Assembly (NCBI GenBank): GCA_049324875.1 | Contig: JBMONC010000058.1 | Location: 16,750-80,749 of the forward strand | From: JAWLHU01 sp049324875 | Lineage (GTDB): Bacteria > Bacillota > Sulfobacillia > Symbiobacteriales > Symbiobacteriaceae | Direction of reading: 5' to 3' | DNA: 64,000 bases | Part shown: positions 8,833-18,761 of the stretch, one piece after another | How the letters are laid out: each line of letters starts with the position of its first letter | Position numbering within the stretch: position 1 is the stretch's first letter | Notes under the pieces: model-generated | What the model was told of the DNA's origin: nothing | The model's database searches: none | What the model saw: the letters and a program-made list of their open reading frames with translations, nothing else | Translations under genes and position numbers: made by a program

Positions 8833-9074
8833 CACGGATTACACGGATGATTACGGTCCCCTGAAAATGACGGCCACGGATTACACGGATTACACGGATA
8901 AAACAAATACATCACAACAATGTGGGGTGGTGCTCTTTTCATCAGTGGTGCTGGTGCGAAGCACCGCACCACTGCCAAATCGACCCTCCCCAGGTACACA
9001 GACGAGGGTGAGACAAGCACCGCCACCATTACATTATATAATTGTATTATCCGTGTAATCCGTGTAATCCGTGG
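8833..9074. repeat. Dispersed ATTACACGG element, copy 2, with perfect inverted ends
   Basis: The core element runs from 8874 to 9074. Its first 28 bp (8874-8901) and last 28 bp (9047-9074) are exact inverted repeats built of CACGGATTA units. The interior holds the family core and the GGTGC-GAA-GCACC hairpin. An outer arm (8833-8873) has another CACGG unit and CCCCTGAAAATGACGG, also seen at 63.8 kb. It occupies the whole space between the kinase terminator and the transglycosylase stop. Confidence 0.8.
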
Positions 9075-9093
9075 CAAAAAATGGTCTCAACGC

Positions 9094-9762
9094 CTAAGAG
9101 GCCAGCAAGGCCAGCGGGGGCTCAAGCGGGGCCGGCTCTGCCGGAGGGGCGGAACGGGGCGCCGGGGGGCGCTGGTTGTAGACGGCCATTACCTTCTGCA
9201 TGTACGGGTTCGACTCCCAGTTCTTCGCAGCCCGGGGGCCGCCGTTGTATACGGCGAGGGCCTGCTCGGGGGAGCCGTACTCCTGGATCAGCATCGAGAG
9301 GTAGAGCGTGCCCAGCTCGACGCTGGTCTCGGGGTCGCTCAGGTCGTACTCCTCCAGCCCCATCACCCGGGCCAGCCAGGCTCCGGTGGACGGGAGGATC
9401 TGCATCAGGCCCCGCTCCCCGGCGGCGCCCACCGCCTCGGCTTGCCAGCGGGTCTCGACGGTGATCACCGCGGCGATCAGGCGGGGGTCGACCCGATGCC
9501 GGTGGGCAGCGCGCGCCACCAGCAGCTGGTACTCCTCGGGGGCCAGGTCGTCGATCAGCCGGATATGGGAACGGAGCAGCCCCGTCAGCAGGTCGGCGGG
9601 GTCGGGCGGAAGCATGGCCAGCGGATTAAGTTCGGGCTCAGGCAGCTGGTCCGAGCTCTCCGCAGGGGCTGCCGCTGTGCCGCCGAACATGGCGGGTACT
9701 GCCAGGATGCCCAACGCAAGGGCACCCCAGAAAGAGCGGCGCAGGCGGAGACGTCTCAGCAA
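9094..9762 (-). CDS. Secreted lytic transglycosylase (SLT domain)
   Basis: 222 aa from TTG 9762, chosen because AAGGAGG lies 8 nt upstream and the resulting N-terminus is a classic signal peptide (basic LRRLRLRR, hydrophobic core, AAA). The SLT fold is evident: catalytic Glu in VITVETRWQAEAVG, then GERGLMQILPSTGAW and a conserved AVYNGGP. It should cleave peptidoglycan glycan strands outside the membrane. A Pro/Ala-rich tail follows the domain. A good promoter lies at 9844-9872. Confidence 0.88.
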   Translation of the reverse strand: MLRRLRLRRSFWGALALGILAVPAMFGGTAAAPAESSDQLPEPELNPLAMLPPDPADLLTGLLRSHIRLIDDLAPEEYQLLVARAAHRHRVDPRLIAAVITVETRWQAEAVGAAGERGLMQILPSTGAWLARVMGLEEYDLSDPETSVELGTLYLSMLIQEYGSPEQALAVYNGGPRAAKNWESNPYMQKVMAVYNQRPPAPRSAPPAEPAPLEPPLALLAS

Positions 9763-9843
9763 GAGGGATCCTCCTTTTGGTCGGGTGAGGTGGTCTCTTC
9801 GACTCACCCCAACAGGCGGATGGTGTTGCCAGGCAACGGAGAA

Positions 9844-9872
9844 AGAGTAGCAGGACAACCCTCCCCTGTCAA
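9844..9872 (-). promoter_or_regulatory. Promoter of the transglycosylase gene
   Basis: On the minus strand TTGACA (9872-9867), 17-bp spacer, TACTCT (9849-9844). It is a consensus -35 with a good -10, about 80 bp before the TTG start. Confidence 0.65.
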
Positions 9873-10014
9873 CACTTTTTGTAAACATATGGGAAGCGAA
9901 TTGCCGGGGGCTGGGCGGAACAGATGTGCGGTCTCACCAGGGATTGGGTGGAGGAGGTACTGGCTTGCATCGAGAATCTCTGGGGGAATGGTAAGGGGAA
10001 GGTGACAGGCGATC

Positions 10015-12501
10015 ATGCTTGATTATGAATCGGTTCGGGAGTACCAGCAGCTGCGTGACCGGGTGCGACAGTCGCTCCTGGACGGGCTGAACGAACAGCA
10101 GCGGGAGGCGGTGCTGCACGGCACCGGACCGCTGCTGATCCTCGCCGGGGCGGGTTCGGGCAAGACCCGGGTGATCGCGCACCGCATCGCCCATCTGATC
10201 CTGTTTGGCGATCACTACGACCCGGAGGCGCTCCCCCCGAGCGGGATGGGCCCGGAGGAGCTGGCCCTGCTCCGGGAGGAGGTCGGGTCGGGCGGGCCGG
10301 TCGACACCGGGCGGATCGCCCACCTGCTGGGCGAGGGGATCCCGCCCTGGCGCATCCTGGCGATCACTTTCACCAACAAGGCGGCCGCCGAGATGAAGGA
10401 GCGGGTGGAGTCGCTGGTGGGGCCGAAGGCGAAGGAGATCTGGGTCGCCACCTTCCACTCCACCTGCGTGCGGATGCTCCGGCGGGACATCGAGCGGCTG
10501 GGCTACGCCAAGAACTTCGTCATCCTGGACGGCGACGACCAGGAGGCGGTGGTGAAGGACTGCATCAAGCGGCTGGGGCTCTCGGACAAGCAGTTCCAGC
10601 CGGGCGCCGTGCTGGGCACCATCTCCAACGCCAAGAACCAGATGCTGGACGCCAAGGCCTTCGCCCAGCGGGCGGGGGACTACTGGCAGGAGCAGGTCGC
10701 CCGGGTCTACGGCCTCTACCAGGAGCGGCTCAGGTCGAACAACGCCCTGGACTTCGATGACCTGCTGCTGCTCTCCGTCCAGCTCCTGGAGCGCTTCCCG
10801 GAGGTGCTGGAGCACTACCAGCGGAAGTTCGAACACATCCTGGTGGACGAGTACCAGGACACCAATCAGGTGCAGAACCGCTGGGTCTTCCTGCTGGCCG
10901 CCCGGAAGCAGAACCTGGCCGTGGTCGGCGACGACGACCAGGGGATCTACTCCTGGCGCGGGGCGGACATCACCAATATCCTGGAGTTTGAGGCCCAGTA
11001 CCCGGGTTGCCGCTCGATCAAGCTGGAGCAGAACTACCGCTCCACCCAGAACATCCTCTCGGCGGCCTACGAGGTGATCCGGCGGAACAGAGGCCGCAAG
11101 GAGAAGCGGCTCTGGACCCAGGCGGGCACCGGCGACCCGGTGAAGCACTACACCGCCAGCGATGAGAACGACGAGGCGTGGTTCATCGCCGGCGAGATCC
11201 AGCGGCTGATGAGCGAGGGGCTGGGGGACGGCCGGCGACTTACCTACCAGGACTTCGCCGTGCTCTACCGGACCCACGCCCAGTCCCGCGCCCTGGAGCA
11301 ATCCTTCGTCAGCAAGTCGATCCCCTATGAGGTCATCGGCGGCTTCAAGTTCTTCGAGCGCAAGGAGATCAAGGATGTGATCGCCTACCTGCGCCTCCTG
11401 GCCAACCCGGCGGACACCCTCTCCTTCCGGCGGGCGATCGGCGCTCCCAAGCGGGGGATCGGGCCGGCCAGCATCGACAAGCTGGTGGACTACGCCGAGC
11501 AGTGGAACGTCCCCATCGCCACGGCGGCCATCGACTGCTCGATGGTGCCCGGCCTCTCGGGCTCCTATCAGAAGAAGATGGAGCAGTTCGGCGCCATGAT
11601 CGAGGAACTGACCAACATGAAGCTCTACCTCTCGGTGGGGGAGCTGATCGACGAGGTCCTGGCCCGCTCCGGCTACCTGGCGGAGCTGAAGGCGGACCCC
11701 TCCCTGGAGGGGGCGGCCCGGATCGAGAACCTGCAGGAGCTCCGCTCGATGGCCACCGAGTTCGAGGTGCCCACCGGCGAGGAGTACGAGGGGCTCTCCT
11801 CCCTGGACATCTTCCTCTCCACCGTGGCCCTGGTGAGCGAGGCGGACCAGGGGGGCGGCGGCGACAAGGTGAAGTTCATGACGCTCCACACCGCCAAGGG
11901 GCTGGAGTTCCCGGTGGTCTTTCTGGTGGGCATGGAGGAGGGTGTCTTCCCCCATAACCGGGCGCTGACCGATGAGCGGCAGATGGAGGAGGAGCGGCGG
12001 CTCTGTTACGTGGGCATGACCCGGGCCCGCCACCGGCTCTACCTGTCCAACGCCCTGAGCCGGACGCTCTGGGGCCAGTCCAACTACAACTCGCCCAGCC
12101 GGTTCCTGCAGGAGATCCCGCCCGCTCTGATCGAGGTGGTGGGCGCCTCCCGCCCGAGCCGTTCCGCTGCATGGCCCAGCCCCGCCCCCGGTGGATGGGG
12201 CGGGAGCCCCTGGGGTGACGGCTCCCGCCGCCGGCGCTCCTACATGGAGGATGACGACGCCGCCGGCCCCGCCATCGGGTCGGCGGGGTGGGGGCAGACC
12301 CAGGAGGCCCGGCGGCTCCAGGAGGCGGCCCAGGCCCCGGTGCTGCCCAGCCACACCTTCGAGGTGGGCGAGCGGGTGCTCCATCCCCGCTTCGGCGAAG
12401 GGGTGGTGCGGGATGTGCGGGGCGATACGGTCACCGTTCACTTCCCGGGCGTGGGGCAGAAGATCCTGGTCGCCTCCTACCTGCAGCCCGCCGGCGGCTA
12501 A
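10015..12501 (+). CDS. pcrA: ATP-dependent DNA helicase PcrA/UvrD
   Basis: 828 aa. A superfamily 1A 3'-5' helicase for repair and plasmid/replication maintenance. Visible motifs are the Q motif (LNEQQREAV), Walker A AGAGSGKT (about residue 44), motif II DEYQD (about 278), GDDDQGIYSWRGAD, QNYRS, TLHTAKGLEFPVVF and YVGMTRAR. The C-terminal tail ends in a Tudor-like VGERVLHPRFGEGVV module, as in other PcrA proteins. It is about 90 residues longer than typical PcrA: about 40 extra residues lie between motif I and motif Ia (residues 66-110, Pro/Gly/Glu-rich), and the linker before the C-terminal module is long and Gly/Ala/Ser-rich. Confidence 0.95.
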   Translation: MLDYESVREYQQLRDRVRQSLLDGLNEQQREAVLHGTGPLLILAGAGSGKTRVIAHRIAHLILFGDHYDPEALPPSGMGPEELALLREEVGSGGPVDTGRIAHLLGEGIPPWRILAITFTNKAAAEMKERVESLVGPKAKEIWVATFHSTCVRMLRRDIERLGYAKNFVILDGDDQEAVVKDCIKRLGLSDKQFQPGAVLGTISNAKNQMLDAKAFAQRAGDYWQEQVARVYGLYQERLRSNNALDFDDLLLLSVQLLERFPEVLEHYQRKFEHILVDEYQDTNQVQNRWVFLLAARKQNLAVVGDDDQGIYSWRGADITNILEFEAQYPGCRSIKLEQNYRSTQNILSAAYEVIRRNRGRKEKRLWTQAGTGDPVKHYTASDENDEAWFIAGEIQRLMSEGLGDGRRLTYQDFAVLYRTHAQSRALEQSFVSKSIPYEVIGGFKFFERKEIKDVIAYLRLLANPADTLSFRRAIGAPKRGIGPASIDKLVDYAEQWNVPIATAAIDCSMVPGLSGSYQKKMEQFGAMIEELTNMKLYLSVGELIDEVLARSGYLAELKADPSLEGAARIENLQELRSMATEFEVPTGEEYEGLSSLDIFLSTVALVSEADQGGGGDKVKFMTLHTAKGLEFPVVFLVGMEEGVFPHNRALTDERQMEEERRLCYVGMTRARHRLYLSNALSRTLWGQSNYNSPSRFLQEIPPALIEVVGASRPSRSAAWPSPAPGGWGGSPWGDGSRRRRSYMEDDDAAGPAIGSAGWGQTQEARRLQEAAQAPVLPSHTFEVGERVLHPRFGEGVVRDVRGDTVTVHFPGVGQKILVASYLQPAGG

Positions 12502-12520
12502 GTGGGGTCCCTTACCTTGG

Positions 12521-13178
12521 CCACGGATTACACGGATTACACGGATAAAACAAATACATCACAACAATGTGGGGTGGTGCCCTTTTCATCCGGGGTGCTG
12601 GTGCGAAGCACCGCACCATGGTGCGCCATGGTGGTTACACGGATGATAAACTCATCGTTACCCACAACTTCATACGGTTGGCTTGTAGATCTCCCACATT
12701 TATAATATGTCCTCCAACCGGCGGTAACCTCTCCACAACACCTCACGCCTGGAGAACCATCGCTCTTGCGCGCAAGGAATCCACCCAGACGTGCAATCCA
12801 ATCCAAAGGATGGCGTGGGCCTAACTCGGGACATGTCGCAGCCTAACGCAGATCACCTGCAGATGTTCAAACTTGTGGGTAAGGATGAGATGGTAATGGG
12901 TGATGCTACCAGTTGCATTCGTGGTACTGGTACCGGATGCCATGGTGGTCACACGGATCAATGAGTGGATTTACCTTTTTTCATGCATGTCCATGTAACC
13001 CCCATGCCGCATGGCGTCAGCATCCACGGACGAAAACGGGCACGTGGAAATACCATTGTGCGGTGCTTCGCACCAGCACCGCCCATGGAAAAGGTATAAT
13101 CACCATTGTTGTAATTTTTATGCATTCATCCGTGTAATCCGTGTAATCCGTGGCCGCCATTTTCAGGGGAATCCGCGG
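12521..13178. repeat. Long inverted pair of ATTACACGG elements (copies 3 and 4)
   Basis: A left copy (12521-12640) and an inverted right copy (13050-13153, with an outer arm to 13178) face each other across about 400 bp of lower-GC DNA. Both carry the CACGG-unit end and the hairpin core (GGTGCTGGTGCGAAGCACCG and its complement). Further decayed pieces of the family (GGTTACACGG, GGTCACACGG) lie inside. The 759-bp gap between pcrA and ligA is filled by this; I see no gene in it. Confidence 0.75.
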
Positions 13179-13260
13179 CTGCGGGTCGGTCTGGTCTTTT
13201 CCGCCGTCCCACGGTATGCTATCTCCGAGAAGCGCCTGACCTGTGCGGGAGGGGATTCAC

Positions 13261-15279
13261 TTGACCCGGCAAGAGGCCGAACTGCGCATCAAGCAGCTTT
13301 CCGAAGAGATTCGCCACCATGACTACCTGTACCATGTGAAGGATGCCCCTGTGATCTCCGACTACGAGTACGACCAAATGGTGCGTGAGCTGCGGCGGCT
13401 GGAGCAGGAGTACCCCGACCTGGTGCAGCCCGACTCCCCCACCCAGCGGTTGGGGGGCCGGGCCGTCTCCGACTTTGCCAAGGTGCCCCACAACCCGCCT
13501 ATGCTCTCGCTGGACAACGCCTTCGGCGAGGAGGAGCTGCGGGACTTCGACCGGCGGGTGCGGCAGGTGGCGGCGGGCGAGCCGGTGACCTATGTCTGCG
13601 AGCTGAAGATCGACGGCCTCTCCATCTCGCTGCGCTACGAGGATGGCCTCCTGGTCCAGGCGGCGACCCGGGGTGACGGCGAAACCGGGGAGGATGTGAC
13701 CGAGAACGTCAAGACCATTCGATCGATCCCGCTTCGGCTCGACCCGGCGGTGGCCCCGGCGGGCACCCTGGTCGTCCGCGGGGAGATCTATATGGAGAAG
13801 CGGGTGCTGGAAGAGCTGAACCGGGAGCTGGAGGCCCAGGGGAAGCCGCTGCTCCAGAACCCCCGGAACGCGGCGGCCGGCGGCGTCCGGCAGAAGGATC
13901 CGCGCAAGACCCGGGAGCGCCGGCTCGATTCGTTCATCTATAACCTGGTGGGGGCGGAGGCCTACGGGATCACCAGCCACTGGGCCAGCCTGGAGCGGCT
14001 GGAGCAGATGCGCTTCAAGGTGAACCCGCACCGGGCCCGCTTCGACTCCATCGAGGGGGTCATCGACTGGATCGAGACGTGGCGGGAGAAGCGCTATGAC
14101 CTGCCCTATGAAATCGACGGCCTGGTGATCAAGGTGGACAACCTGGTCCAGCGGGAGCGGATGGGCTTCACCTCCAAGTTCCCGCGCTGGGCCACCGCCT
14201 ACAAGTTCCCGGCCGAGGAGAAGGAGACGGTGGTGGAGGGGATCAGCCTGGAGGTGGGCCGGACCGGCGCCGTCACCCCCTCCGCCGACCTGCGCCCCGT
14301 CCGGATCGCCGGCACCACCGTGAAGCGGGCCACCCTGCACAACGAGGACATCATCCGGGCGAAGGATGTGCGGGTGGGCGATACCGTGATCGTGCGGAAG
14401 GCGGGGGAGATCATCCCCGAGGTGGTCCGTGTGGTGACCGAGAAGCGGCCGGACTGGGCGGTGCCCTGGCAGTTCCCCTCCACCTGCCCCGCCTGCGGGG
14501 CGGAGCTTATCCGGGCGGAGGGCGAGGCGGCGGTCCGCTGCCCCAACCCGCTCTGCCCGGCCCAGCAGTACCGGGCGATCCTCCACTTTGCCTCCCGTGA
14601 TGCCATGAACATCGAGGGGCTGGGCGAGGCGCTGGTCCAGATCCTGCTGGACGAGGGGCTGATCCGGGACGCCGCCGATCTCTACACCCTGCACGAGAAG
14701 CGGAGCGCCCTGCTGGAGATCGAGCGGATGGGCGAGAAGTCGGTGGAGAACCTGCTGGCCGCCATCGACGCCACCCGGTCCAACCCGATCCACCGGCTGA
14801 TCTTCGCCCTGGGCATCCGCCACGTGGGGGAGCGGGCGGCCAAGCTGCTGGCCGACCACTTCGGCAGCATGGAGGCGATTGAGCGGGCCACCGCCGAGGA
14901 GCTGGTGACGATCAACGGCCTCGGCCCGAAGATCGCCGAGTCGGTGGTGGAGTACTTCCGCTCCCCCAAGTCCCACGAGCTGCTGGCCAAGCTGCGGGCG
15001 GCCGGGGTGAACATGATGGGCGAGAAACGGACGGCGCCGGCTGAGGGGCCGCTGACCGGCATGACCGTGGTGGTGACAGGCACCCTGACCCGCTGGGGCC
15101 GCAAGGAGATCGAGGAGCTGATCGAGCGGCTGGGCGGCAAGTCCTCCGGGTCGGTCAGCAAGAAGACCTCCTTCCTGCTGGCCGGCGAAGCGGCGGGCTC
15201 GAAGCTGGAGAAGGCCCGCGAGCTGGGCGTTCCGATCCTGACCGAAGAGGAGTTTCTCCGGCGCTTTGTCGAATCGTAG
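13261..15279 (+). CDS. ligA: NAD-dependent DNA ligase
   Basis: 672 aa from TTG 13261, chosen over an upstream GTG (13243) because GGGAGGGG ends 6 nt before it. Domain Ia has the NAD-binding YxVxDAPVISDYEYD region. The adenylation domain has the catalytic lysine in ELKIDG. An OB fold follows, a zinc finger (CPACGAEL, then CPNPLCPAQ), HhH repeats (INGLGPKIAESV) and a C-terminal BRCT domain (GMTVVVTGTL). It seals nicks in replication and repair. It is isolated from pcrA by the repeat region, although pcrA-ligA is a common Firmicute gene pair. Confidence 0.96.
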   Translation: MTRQEAELRIKQLSEEIRHHDYLYHVKDAPVISDYEYDQMVRELRRLEQEYPDLVQPDSPTQRLGGRAVSDFAKVPHNPPMLSLDNAFGEEELRDFDRRVRQVAAGEPVTYVCELKIDGLSISLRYEDGLLVQAATRGDGETGEDVTENVKTIRSIPLRLDPAVAPAGTLVVRGEIYMEKRVLEELNRELEAQGKPLLQNPRNAAAGGVRQKDPRKTRERRLDSFIYNLVGAEAYGITSHWASLERLEQMRFKVNPHRARFDSIEGVIDWIETWREKRYDLPYEIDGLVIKVDNLVQRERMGFTSKFPRWATAYKFPAEEKETVVEGISLEVGRTGAVTPSADLRPVRIAGTTVKRATLHNEDIIRAKDVRVGDTVIVRKAGEIIPEVVRVVTEKRPDWAVPWQFPSTCPACGAELIRAEGEAAVRCPNPLCPAQQYRAILHFASRDAMNIEGLGEALVQILLDEGLIRDAADLYTLHEKRSALLEIERMGEKSVENLLAAIDATRSNPIHRLIFALGIRHVGERAAKLLADHFGSMEAIERATAEELVTINGLGPKIAESVVEYFRSPKSHELLAKLRAAGVNMMGEKRTAPAEGPLTGMTVVVTGTLTRWGRKEIEELIERLGGKSSGSVSKKTSFLLAGEAAGSKLEKARELGVPILTEEEFLRRFVES

Positions 15280-15293
15280 CGCACGGGATTTGC

Positions 15294-15325
15294 GGGAAAG
15301 GCACAGCGAGCGCTGTGCCTTTCCC
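15294..15325 (+). terminator. Strong hairpin after ligA
   Basis: A 14-bp stem GGGAAAGGCACAGC / GCTGTGCCTTTCCC with a 4-nt loop, 15 bp past the stop. There is no U-run, so termination is likely rather than certain. Confidence 0.55.
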
Positions 15326-15345
15326 GTGAGCCCTCAAGAGATAGC

Positions 15346-15374
15346 TTTAATGATTTGATTTTTCGTGGTACAAT
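15346..15374 (+). promoter_or_regulatory. Probable promoter of the oppDF leader transcript
   Basis: TTTAAT (15346-15351), 17 bp, TACAAT (15369-15374), set in the only AT-rich patch of the region. The -35 is weak. Confidence 0.45.
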
Positions 15375-15705
15375 AGTTGGGTGATTGTCTAGTCTTTTCG
15401 GATGGCCCGGCATGAGCCGATCGTCTGGGGCATACCGATGAGACAGGCTGTCTTTTTCCAACTCCCCCACGAAAAAGTGCGCCCCCCGCGAAAGGAGAAC
15501 CTGGGGTACCCGAAGAATCGAAAAGAGCCGAGTCTTCCAGAACGCGCACCTCGGGTGAAGCAGAGAAATCGCGGGCGAGGCTGAAAATTAGTCAAACCGG
15601 TGCCCGCGTTCGCGCGTCTAATCGCGTGAGTTACGGAAGGGTCTGGCCCCTGAAGCCGCCAAGTCCGGCGGATCGCAGTCCCAGAAGGAGAAGAGGAGTG
15701 AGCCA
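15375..15705 (+). other. Long untranslated leader before the oppD-like gene
   Basis: About 330 nt separate the probable start site from the ATG. No coding frame with a ribosome site is evident. Several short complementary segments occur, for example AGCCGATC around 15415 and CCGCC...GGCGG around 15657-15672. No riboswitch class I know could be matched. Confidence 0.35.
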
Positions 15706-16700
15706 ATGAGCGAGAAACTTGTCGAAATCCGAAACCTAAAGACCCACTATTACACGGAGGACGGCGTAGTTCGTGCCGTCGACGGGGTGAACCTGTACAT
15801 CAAACGGGGAGAAACGCTCGGCGTAGTGGGTGAGTCCGGTTGCGGAAAAAGCGTCACCTCGCTCTCGATCATGAGGCTGATTCCCAACCCTCCCGGCAAG
15901 ATCGTCGACGGCGAGATCCTGTTTGAAGGCGAGGACCTGGTCAAGAAGTCCGAAGCCGAGATGCGGAAGATCCGCGGCAATGATATCTCTATGATCTTCC
16001 AGGAGCCCATGACCTCGCTCAATCCGGTCTACACCATCGGTGACCAGATCGCCGAGGCGATTCAGCTGCACCAGGGCCTCTCCTATAAGGAAGCGATCGA
16101 CAAGGCGATTGAGATGCTCCGCCTGGTCGGCATCCCCCTGCCCGAGCGGCGGGTCAAGGAGTACCCGCACCAGCTCTCCGGCGGTATGCGCCAGCGCGTC
16201 ATGATCGCCATGGCGCTCTCCTGCAACCCCAAGCTGCTGATCGCCGACGAGCCGACCACGGCTCTTGACGTGACCATTCAGGCCCAGATCCTCGAGCTGA
16301 TGAAGAAGCTGAAGAAGGAACTGGGCATGGCCATCATGCTGATCACCCACGACCTCGGCGTCGTCGCGGAGATGTGCGAGCGGGTCGTCGTCATGTACGC
16401 CGGCAAGGTGGTGGAGGAGGCGGACGCTGTCAACGTCTTCAAGCACCCCCTTCACCCGTACACCGAGGGCCTGCTGAAGTCGATTCCCCGCATGGACGAG
16501 GATGTCGAGAAGCTGCATGTGATCGAGGGCGTCGTGCCCAACCCGCTCCACCTGCCCCCTGGCTGCCGCTTCGAGCCGCGGTGCCCGATCGCGATCGAGA
16601 AGTGCAAGACCGAGCAGCCGCCCCTTGAGCAGGTCACTCCGGGGCGCTGGGTGGCTTGCTACATGGCTGCAGACCGTCTCGCCAAGGGGGTTAGTGCATA

Positions 16701-16701
<1 letters not shown>
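15706..16701 (+). CDS. Oligopeptide/dipeptide ABC transporter ATPase (OppD/DppD type)
   Basis: 331 aa, ATG preceded by GGAGAAGAGGAG. ABC motifs are Walker A GESGCGKS (about residue 44), Q loop MIFQEPMTSLNP, signature LSGGMRQR, Walker B LLIADEPTTALD and the H loop ITHDLG. The C-terminal oligopeptide-transporter extension with Cys residues (PGCRFEPRCP, CKTEQPP) defines the OppD/OppF group. It powers peptide or nickel uptake as a heterodimer with the next gene, which overlaps it by 1 base (TAATG). No permease or binding-protein genes adjoin in this window. Confidence 0.9.
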
Positions 16702-17714
<1,013 letters not shown>

Positions 17715-17728
17715 GTTTGGCAAAGATC

Positions 17729-17765
17729 AACCGCCTCTCCCGTTTGGGAGGGGCGGTTTTCTTTG
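17729..17765 (+). terminator. Terminator after the oppDF-like pair
   Basis: Stem AACCGCCTCTCCC / GGGAGGGGCGGTT (one bulge), loop GTTT, followed by TTCTTT. Confidence 0.8.
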
Positions 17766-17804
17766 GCGCCTGGTTATGCGGGGAAGTGGGGGCGTCTTTC
17801 CTTG

Positions 17805-17896
17805 CCACGGATTACACGGATTACACGGATAAAACAACGCGATAATGGGGTGGATGCCCGTTTTCATCCGTGGTGCTGATGCGGTGCACCATGGGG
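17805..17896 (+). repeat. Dispersed ATTACACGG element, copy 5 (left part only)
   Basis: CACGG-unit end at 17805-17831, then a diverged core (ATGGGGTGG, TTTTCATCCGTGGTGCTGATGCGGTGCACC would be the core path; only short pieces match). No inverted right end is visible. The remaining bases to 18116 are GC-rich and show no supported gene. Confidence 0.6.
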
Positions 17897-18116
17897 GCCT
17901 TTCCTGTCCGATTTGGGACAGCGGGTTGGCAGGATCGGGACGGCGGTGGGGGCTGGGGTGCTAGTAAAATGGAAGGGGACTTGGGGGTCGAGCCTCTTAC
18001 TGCGTGGTGGCATGTTGAGTTCCTGGACCATCTGGGGCGGGGGGCTGGTGGCGTTGCCCTTCCCCGGCATGGCGCTCCCAGCGGCGGCGGCCGGGGCTCC
18101 TTCTGGGGTGGCGGTA

Positions 18117-18761
18117 CTACTGAGGCGCCTGTCTGCGGCTTCGCCAGATCGTGCGGATCCGCTCGACCTCGGCGGGGGGGAGCGGGACCTGGGGGCCCAG
18201 GGCCCGGCTGGCGATCGCTATCTGGGCCAGCGACTCCAGCACCTCCATCTTGCCCAGCGCCCCGGCCATCTCCCGGCCGATGGTGACCGCCCCGTGGTTG
18301 AGCAGCAGGGCGCCGTCGCCGTCGTCCAGCGCTCGGGCCACCGCCTCGCCCAACTCGGGGCCGGGCGGGAGGTAGGGGAGCAGCGGCACCGAGCCCAGGG
18401 CGAAGAGCGCCTCGGGCAGGGAGTCGGTGGGGAGCGGCGTGTGGGTGACCGCCAGCGCCGTGGCGTGGATCGGATGAGCATGGACCACGGCCCCTACATG
18501 GGGGAGGCGGCGGTAGATCGCCAGGTGCATCGGGGTCTCGGTGGAGGGGCGGCCCGTTCCCTCCAGCACCCGGCCCTCGGCGTCGATCAGCAGCACCTGC
18601 TCCTCGGTCAAGTCTCCCTTGGCCACCCCCGAGGCGGTGATCAGGATCCGGCCGTCCTCCAGCCGGATGGAGAGGTTCCCGGCGGCCCCGGCGGTCATCC
18701 CCTGGCGGTGGAGCGACCGGCCGGCCTCGATGATCGCCTGCTTGGCCTCACGAATCACCAT
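18117..18761 (-). CDS. Class II aldolase/adducin-family enzyme (probable 5-deoxyribulose-1-P aldolase or MtnB-like)
   Basis: 214 aa from ATG 18761, with GGAGG about 10 nt upstream. The family hallmarks are GNLSIRL near residue 28, a catalytic Glu/metal region SGVAKGDL, STETPMHLAIYR, and the metal-binding pair VVHAHPIHATAL plus a third His in LNHGAVTIG. These zinc aldolases cleave sugar phosphates to DHAP and an aldehyde, or dehydrate methylthioribulose-1-phosphate. It is the last gene of a run with two MTAP-like phosphorylases and an MtnA-like isomerase. The absence here of mtnW/X/D genes favours the DHAP-shunt aldolase role over MtnB; that is inference. Confidence 0.75.
   Translation of the reverse strand: MVIREAKQAIIEAGRSLHRQGMTAGAAGNLSIRLEDGRILITASGVAKGDLTEEQVLLIDAEGRVLEGTGRPSTETPMHLAIYRRLPHVGAVVHAHPIHATALAVTHTPLPTDSLPEALFALGSVPLLPYLPPGPELGEAVARALDDGDGALLLNHGAVTIGREMAGALGKMEVLESLAQIAIASRALGPQVPLPPAEVERIRTIWRSRRQAPQ

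Noticed and set aside
15402..15584. 60-codon frame in the oppDF leader
   Set aside because: No Shine-Dalgarno site and a composition dominated by Arg/Pro. More likely untranslated leader.
17897..18116. Possible gene between the fifth element and the aldolase
   Set aside because: Open frames exist on both strands but lack ribosome sites and protein-like composition.
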